From NCBI RefSeq assembly GCF_044793635.1, contig NZ_CP084992.1, positions 2,170,001-2,234,000 on the forward strand: a stretch of 64,000 nt of DNA. Direction: 5' to 3'. Shown one piece after another: positions 60,131 to 64,000 of this stretch. Position numbers and translations under genes: made by a program. The number at the start of each line of letters is the position of its first letter. Positions within the stretch are counted from its first letter, which is position 1. The stretch comes from Virgibacillus_F necropolis_A (GTDB lineage: Bacteria; Bacillota; Bacilli; Bacillales; Amphibacillaceae). The notes under the pieces were generated by a model. It saw nothing but the letters and a program-made list of their open reading frames with translations, was not told the origin of the DNA and ran no database searches.

Positions 60131-60148
60131 AACAAAGGAGAGACTGAA

Positions 60149-61024
60149 ATGAAAGATTATTTAGTAAAGGCAACAACATATAACGGAATGGTTCGAGCAT
60201 ATGCAAGTGTTACTACAGAGACAGTAAGTGAGGCCCAACGACGTCATGATTCATGGGCAACCACATCTGCAGCTCTAGGGCGTACAATTACAGTTTCTGC
60301 TATGATGGGGGCTATGTTAAAGGGCGATGATTCCATAACGGTTAAAGTGGAAGGGAATGGTCCAATAGGTCCAATTATCGCAGACGCTAACACGTATGGA
60401 GAAGTTCGTGGCTATGTAACAAATCCCCATGTTGATTTTGAATTAAATGATAAAGGAAAATTAGACGTAGCAAGAGCAGTCGGTACAGAAGGAAATATTA
60501 GTGTTATCAAAGATTTAGGATTAAAGGATTATTTCACAGGTCAGGTTCCAATTATATCAGGAGAAATAAGTGAGGATTTCACGTATTATTTTGCTAATTC
60601 CGAGCAGGTTCCATCCGCAGTAGGTGCCGGAGTATTGATTAATCCTGATCATTCTGTTCTTGCTTCTGGTGGTTTTATTATACAAGTTATGCCAGGAGCC
60701 GATGAAGAGATTATTGAGCGGTTAGAGGAACAAATACAGACATTCCCGGCGATCTCTACACTGATTAGGGAAGGGAATTCACCCGAAGAAATTTTACAAC
60801 GGTTATTTGGTAATGAAGAAATAAAAATGCATGAAACACAGCCTATAGCCTTTAAATGTAAATGTTCTAAAGAACGTATTGAGCAAGCAATTACCGGGTT
60901 AGGAAACGGGGAAATACAACAAATGATTGACGAAGACCATGGCGCAGAGGCAACATGCCATTTTTGTAATGAGGTTTATCAATTTAACGAGCAGGAGCTT
61001 GAATCACTAAAACAAACAGATTAA
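60149..61024 (+). CDS. hslO: Redox-regulated chaperone Hsp33
   Basis: Holdase chaperone activated by oxidation. The 291-aa protein has an N-terminal substrate-binding domain, an interdomain linker and a C-terminal redox zinc site with CKC (FKCKCSKER) and CHFC (ATCHFCNEVY). ATG 60149 follows AAAGGAGAG; the longer frame from 60119 reads through the repeat. It is separated from coaX by a family A repeat, unlike the close spacing in B. subtilis. Confidence 0.95.
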   Translation: MKDYLVKATTYNGMVRAYASVTTETVSEAQRRHDSWATTSAALGRTITVSAMMGAMLKGDDSITVKVEGNGPIGPIIADANTYGEVRGYVTNPHVDFELNDKGKLDVARAVGTEGNISVIKDLGLKDYFTGQVPIISGEISEDFTYYFANSEQVPSAVGAGVLINPDHSVLASGGFIIQVMPGADEEIIERLEEQIQTFPAISTLIREGNSPEEILQRLFGNEEIKMHETQPIAFKCKCSKERIEQAITGLGNGEIQQMIDEDHGAEATCHFCNEVYQFNEQELESLKQTD

Positions 61025-61045
61025 TAACAGGATAGGGAGCTTTAT

Positions 61046-61957
61046 ATGCCAAAAAGATTATTACTGGGGATTATAGTTGTACTGTTGATCACGAACATAG
61101 CAACACTTTTATTTTGGAACAAGGAAGATCAAAATATCGAATTGGATAATGAAGACGCTAAAGTGAATGTTAAAGAGCCTGTTGCTACAATTGAAGGTGA
61201 AACCATTTCTTATGATGATTGGATGTCTGAGCTTCGTGCGATACACGGAAAAGAACAATTAAAGCGAATGATTGATTCAGAAATTGTTCATCAATTAGCA
61301 GATGAAAATGGAATAGAAATAAGCGAAAAGATTATTGAACGTGAACTTGCTTCATTGACTGGTATGCAGGGTCCTATGACATCAGAAGAGGTAAAGCAGA
61401 AAGAAAAAGAATGGCGAAAAGATATTATCTATCGTTATCAATTGGGCGCACTACTAACGATGGATACATCTATTCCGGAAGAAGAAATGAAATCTTATTA
61501 CGATGTTTACAAGGATCAATATAATTTTTCTGCATCAATGAAAGTTTCACATATTATTGTAGATGATATGGAAACGGCTGAGAAAGTAAAAAAGGAATTG
61601 GACAATGGTGCATCCTTCTCATTGCTTGCAAAAGAATATTCAATTGATGAGGATACTAAAAAAGATGGCGGTTACCTTGGTTATTTCCAAACCAACAGCC
61701 AATTTTTACCGAACGGTTACGTTGAAGCAGCTAAGAAAATGGAAAAAGGAACATATAGTGAACCATTTAAAAGTAATACTGGCATAGCTATTATCTTTCT
61801 TCATCGTTTGTTACCAGATATCAATTTCACTTATGAGGAAATAAAACCATATCTAAAAAGGGAACTAGCACTAGACAAACTCAACCAATCATTAACCACA
61901 GAAGTCCTTTGGGAAAAATTAGATATTGAATGGGTATATGAACAAGGTAAAGAGTAG
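61046..61957 (+). CDS. yacD: Parvulin-type peptidyl-prolyl isomerase, membrane-anchored (YacD, PrsA-like)
   Basis: Putative extracytoplasmic foldase, 303 aa. An N-terminal signal anchor (about 5-25; LLLGIIVVLLITNIATLLF) lacks a lipobox, unlike PrsA. A SurA-N-like segment covers 45-135. A parvulin PpiC domain (about 165-255) has VSHIIVDDMETAEKV, GYLGYFQTNSQFLPN and the terminal IIFLHRL strand. The substrate is unknown. GATAGGGAG precedes ATG 61046, 21 bp after hslO. The hslO-yacD-cysK order is as in B. subtilis. Confidence 0.9.
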   Translation: MPKRLLLGIIVVLLITNIATLLFWNKEDQNIELDNEDAKVNVKEPVATIEGETISYDDWMSELRAIHGKEQLKRMIDSEIVHQLADENGIEISEKIIERELASLTGMQGPMTSEEVKQKEKEWRKDIIYRYQLGALLTMDTSIPEEEMKSYYDVYKDQYNFSASMKVSHIIVDDMETAEKVKKELDNGASFSLLAKEYSIDEDTKKDGGYLGYFQTNSQFLPNGYVEAAKKMEKGTYSEPFKSNTGIAIIFLHRLLPDINFTYEEIKPYLKRELALDKLNQSLTTEVLWEKLDIEWVYEQGKE

Positions 61958-61977
61958 CGATCATTTCTTCTTTTTGT

Positions 61978-62037
61978 TTGACAATTCTTACTTTAAGACG
62001 TACATTATAAATAAATCCTACAATAACACTGGGAATT
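61978..62037 (+). promoter_or_regulatory. cysK promoter and possible CymR site
   Basis: TTGACA (61978-61983), 17-nt spacer, TACATT (62001-62006). Downstream TAAATCC (62012-62018) and GGAATT (62032-62037) resemble the two halves of the CymR box of B. subtilis sulfur genes, but I could not verify the spacing. Confidence 0.5.
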
Positions 62038-62052
62038 AGGAGGAAGTTATTT

Positions 62053-62985
62053 ATGAGAGTTGCAGATAATATCGCGGGTTTAATTGGTGAAACTCCATTG
62101 GTTAAATTGAATCGTTCGGCAGATCCAGATAGTGCAGATATTTATTTAAAACTAGAATATATGAATCCGGGGAGCTCGGTAAAAGATCGTATTGCATTAG
62201 CAATGATAGAAGCGGCAGAAGAAGAAGGTATTTTAAAAGAAGGCGACACCATTATTGAACCAACAAGTGGCAACACAGGTATTGGATTGGCAATGGTTGG
62301 GGCTGCTAAAGGCTATAAAACGGTATTGGTTATGCCAGATACCATGAGTAAAGAACGTCAAAATTTACTACGAGCATATGGGGCTAAATTAATTTTAACT
62401 CCAGGTTCCGGTGGAATGAACACTGCTATTAAAAAGGCAGAAGAATTAAAAGAAGAAAACGGCTATTTTATGCCACAACAGTTTAACAATATGGCAAATC
62501 CAGATGTGCACGCACGTACTACAGGAAAAGAAATCGTAGAACAAATGAAAGATGGATTAGATGGTTTTGTATCAGGTATCGGAACTGGTGGGACAATTAC
62601 CGGAGCAGGTAGAGTACTAAAAGAGCATTTTGACGGAGTTAAATTATATGCAGTTGAACCAACTGACTCCGCTATATTATCCGGTGGTTCCCCTGGCCCG
62701 CATAAAATACAAGGGCTTGGAGCAGGGTTTGTTCCAAAAGTGTTAGATACGGAAGTATATGACGAAGTAATCCGCATTACAAATGAAGAGGCATTCTCAA
62801 CGGCGCGACAAGTTGCAAAAGATGAAGGTATTCTTGGTGGAATATCTTCAGGTGCTGCGATTGCTGCTGCTAAACAAGTGGCGAAAAAACTTGGAAAAGG
62901 TAAGAAGGTTGTTGCAGTACTTCCAAGTAATGGGGAACGTTATTTATCAACACCGCTTTATGAGTTTGATGAGAACGATCAATAA
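62053..62985 (+). CDS. cysK: Cysteine synthase A (O-acetylserine sulfhydrylase)
   Basis: PLP enzyme that makes cysteine from O-acetylserine and sulfide. The 310-aa protein has the Schiff-base lysine in GSSVKDRIAL (about residue 45), the TSGNTGIG substrate loop, the phosphate-binding GTGGTITG and the C-terminal SSGAA motif. In B. subtilis CysK also partners CymR as sulfur sensor. TTAGGAGG precedes ATG 62053. It has a terminator directly downstream. Confidence 0.96.
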   Translation: MRVADNIAGLIGETPLVKLNRSADPDSADIYLKLEYMNPGSSVKDRIALAMIEAAEEEGILKEGDTIIEPTSGNTGIGLAMVGAAKGYKTVLVMPDTMSKERQNLLRAYGAKLILTPGSGGMNTAIKKAEELKEENGYFMPQQFNNMANPDVHARTTGKEIVEQMKDGLDGFVSGIGTGGTITGAGRVLKEHFDGVKLYAVEPTDSAILSGGSPGPHKIQGLGAGFVPKVLDTEVYDEVIRITNEEAFSTARQVAKDEGILGGISSGAAIAAAKQVAKKLGKGKKVVAVLPSNGERYLSTPLYEFDENDQ

Positions 62986-62993
62986 GTTTTAGT

Positions 62994-63036
62994 TAAGGAC
63001 TGGTACCTGAATATTCGGTACTAGTCCTTTTTTTTA
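62994..63036 (+). terminator. Terminator of cysK
   Basis: AAGGACTGGTACC / GGTACTAGTCCTT stem with eight T. Confidence 0.9.
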
Positions 63037-63081
63037 AGCAATGATACAATAGTGTAGAAAATAGCACTGGAAGAAGGTTAG

Positions 63082-63912
63082 ATGATGCAAGCAATTTTGA
63101 AAACAAAATCGAAAACATACGACTTATCTGATCGAACATATATTATGGGGATTTTAAATGTAACGCCGGATTCTTTTTCAGATGGGGGAAGTTATACAAC
63201 AATAGAAAAGGCTGTTGCACAAGCTGTTGAAATGGAGAAGCAGGGCGCCGATATTATTGATATTGGTGGAGAATCTACTCGTCCTAATCATGATCCAGTA
63301 TCTGAAGAGGAAGAAATCAGTCGCATTGTACCAGCAATTAAAGCTGTTAAAGAATCAGTCAATATTCCCATTTCAATTGATACGTACAAAGCAGAGACGG
63401 CAAGAGCTGCATTAGAAGCTGGAGCGGATATCATCAATGATGTTTGGGGTGCAAAGAAAGAGCCCGAAATAGCAAATATTGCTGCGAAGTATGACGTGCC
63501 AATCATATTGATGCACAACCGGACAAATAAGAACTATGAATCCCTTATAGAAGATATGAAAAAGGATTTATTAGAGAGTGTTGAAATTGCTTTGCAGGCT
63601 GGTGTAAAAAAAGAAAACATCATTCTTGATCCTGGAATTGGTTTTGCCAAGACAGTAAAGGATAATCTTGTAGCTATGAATCATTTAGAAGTATTTGTGG
63701 AAATGGGATATCCTGTTTTGCTGGGGGCATCACGTAAATCGTTTATTGGAAACATTTTAGATGTGCAACCTGAAGATCGTGATAACGGGACAGGCGCAAC
63801 AACCTGCATGGCAATCCAAAAAGGTGTACAAATTGTTCGAGTCCATGATGTAAAACGAAATGTGGAGTTAGCTAAAATGATGGATTCAATGGTAGCTGGA
63901 GGTAATAGATAG
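63082..63912 (+). CDS. folP: Dihydropteroate synthase
   Basis: Joins p-aminobenzoate to dihydropterin pyrophosphate in folate synthesis; target of sulfonamides. The 276-aa TIM barrel has NVTPDSFSDGG, IDIGGESTRP, ISIDTYKAE, DPGIGFAKT and GASRKSFIG. ATG 63082 or 63085 may be used; AGAAGG lies 4 or 7 nt before them. Unlike B. subtilis, no pabB-pabA-pabC genes lie between cysK and folP. folB follows immediately (start 2 nt after the stop). Confidence 0.95.
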   Translation: MMQAILKTKSKTYDLSDRTYIMGILNVTPDSFSDGGSYTTIEKAVAQAVEMEKQGADIIDIGGESTRPNHDPVSEEEEISRIVPAIKAVKESVNIPISIDTYKAETARAALEAGADIINDVWGAKKEPEIANIAAKYDVPIILMHNRTNKNYESLIEDMKKDLLESVEIALQAGVKKENIILDPGIGFAKTVKDNLVAMNHLEVFVEMGYPVLLGASRKSFIGNILDVQPEDRDNGTGATTCMAIQKGVQIVRVHDVKRNVELAKMMDSMVAGGNR

Positions 63913-63913
63913 G

Positions 63914-64000
63914 ATGGATAAAATTATGATGAGAAATCTACAGTTTTATGGATATCATGGATTACTTCCAGAGGAAAATAAATTGGGACAACGATTTAAT
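63914..64000 (+). CDS. folB: Dihydroneopterin aldolase, N-terminal part (cut by window end)
   Basis: The first 29 codons of FolB, which converts dihydroneopterin to 6-hydroxymethyl-dihydropterin. MDKIMMRNLQFYGYHG and EENKLGQRF are the usual N-terminal features of the family. GGAGG lies 10 nt before ATG 63914, within the end of folP, so the two are translationally coupled. The rest lies beyond the window. Confidence 0.9.
   Translation, partial: MDKIMMRNLQFYGYHGLLPEENKLGQRFN

Overview
The window is a low-GC Bacillota chromosome segment of a spore-forming Bacillaceae bacterium. It carries bofA, gin/csfB, fin, sspF, spoVG, spoVT, spoIIE, yabG, yabP/Q and a SleL-like lytic enzyme. From position 2922 to the end, the gene order follows the Bacillus subtilis chromosome just right of oriC (yaaH-yaaI-tadA-ffs-dnaX ... 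ftsH-coaX-hslO-yacD-cysK-folP-folB). Protein sequences and the abundance of intergenic hairpin repeats suggest a relative of Oceanobacillus/Virgibacillus/Lentibacillus rather than B. subtilis itself; the genus is inference.

Layout. 1-2910: acyl/acetyl-CoA synthetase end, flavohemoprotein hmp (minus) divergent from its NO-sensing regulator nsrR, and a DJ-1/PfpI protein. 2922-9720: yaaH and yaaI (minus), tadA, SRP RNA, dnaX-ebfC-recR-yaaL, bofA, gin. 9843-17188: CDF transporter, yaaO, tmk, darA, yaaR, holB, ricT, yabA, yabB, yazA. 17202-26510: rsmI, abrB (minus), metG, tatD, yabE, rnmV-rsmA, yabG, veg, sspF. 26770-28428: an isolated oligopeptide-binding lipoprotein. 29023-36000: ispE, purR, spoVG, glmU-prs-ctc-pth, fin. 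36086-47340: mfd, spoVT, yabM-yabN-rqcP, a DinB-family gene, yabP-yabQ-divIC-yabR. 47826-49982: tRNA-Met and a MarR/MFS efflux pair (minus). 50315-64000: spoIIE, yabS, yabT, tilS-hpt, ftsH, coaX, hslO, yacD, cysK, folP, folB (cut by the window end).

The genes are mainly housekeeping (replication clamp loader, recombination, translation, tRNA modification, nucleotide, folate, CoA and peptidoglycan precursors), interleaved with sporulation genes. The sporulation control sites can be read directly: tandem Spo0A boxes at abrB, a sigma-H promoter at spoVG, sigma-F-type motifs at gin and fin, a sigma-K-type promoter at yabG, sigma-G-type promoters at spoVT and sspF, and a sigma-B promoter at ctc.

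Differences from B. subtilis are local. The rRNA operon and xpaC-yaaN are absent between bofA and yaaO. yabJ is absent between purR and spoVG. pabB-pabA-pabC are absent between cysK and folP. A CDF transporter, a lone OppA-like protein, a DinB protein and an efflux pair are inserted.

The least explained material is non-coding: at least three families of interspersed hairpin-forming repeats (called A, B and C here) fill most of the long intergenic gaps. Several start exactly at the T-tract of an intrinsic terminator, share outer arms with exchangeable inner stems, and show compensatory base changes. I found no clearly new protein-coding system such as a defence island, CRISPR array, prophage or secondary-metabolite cluster.
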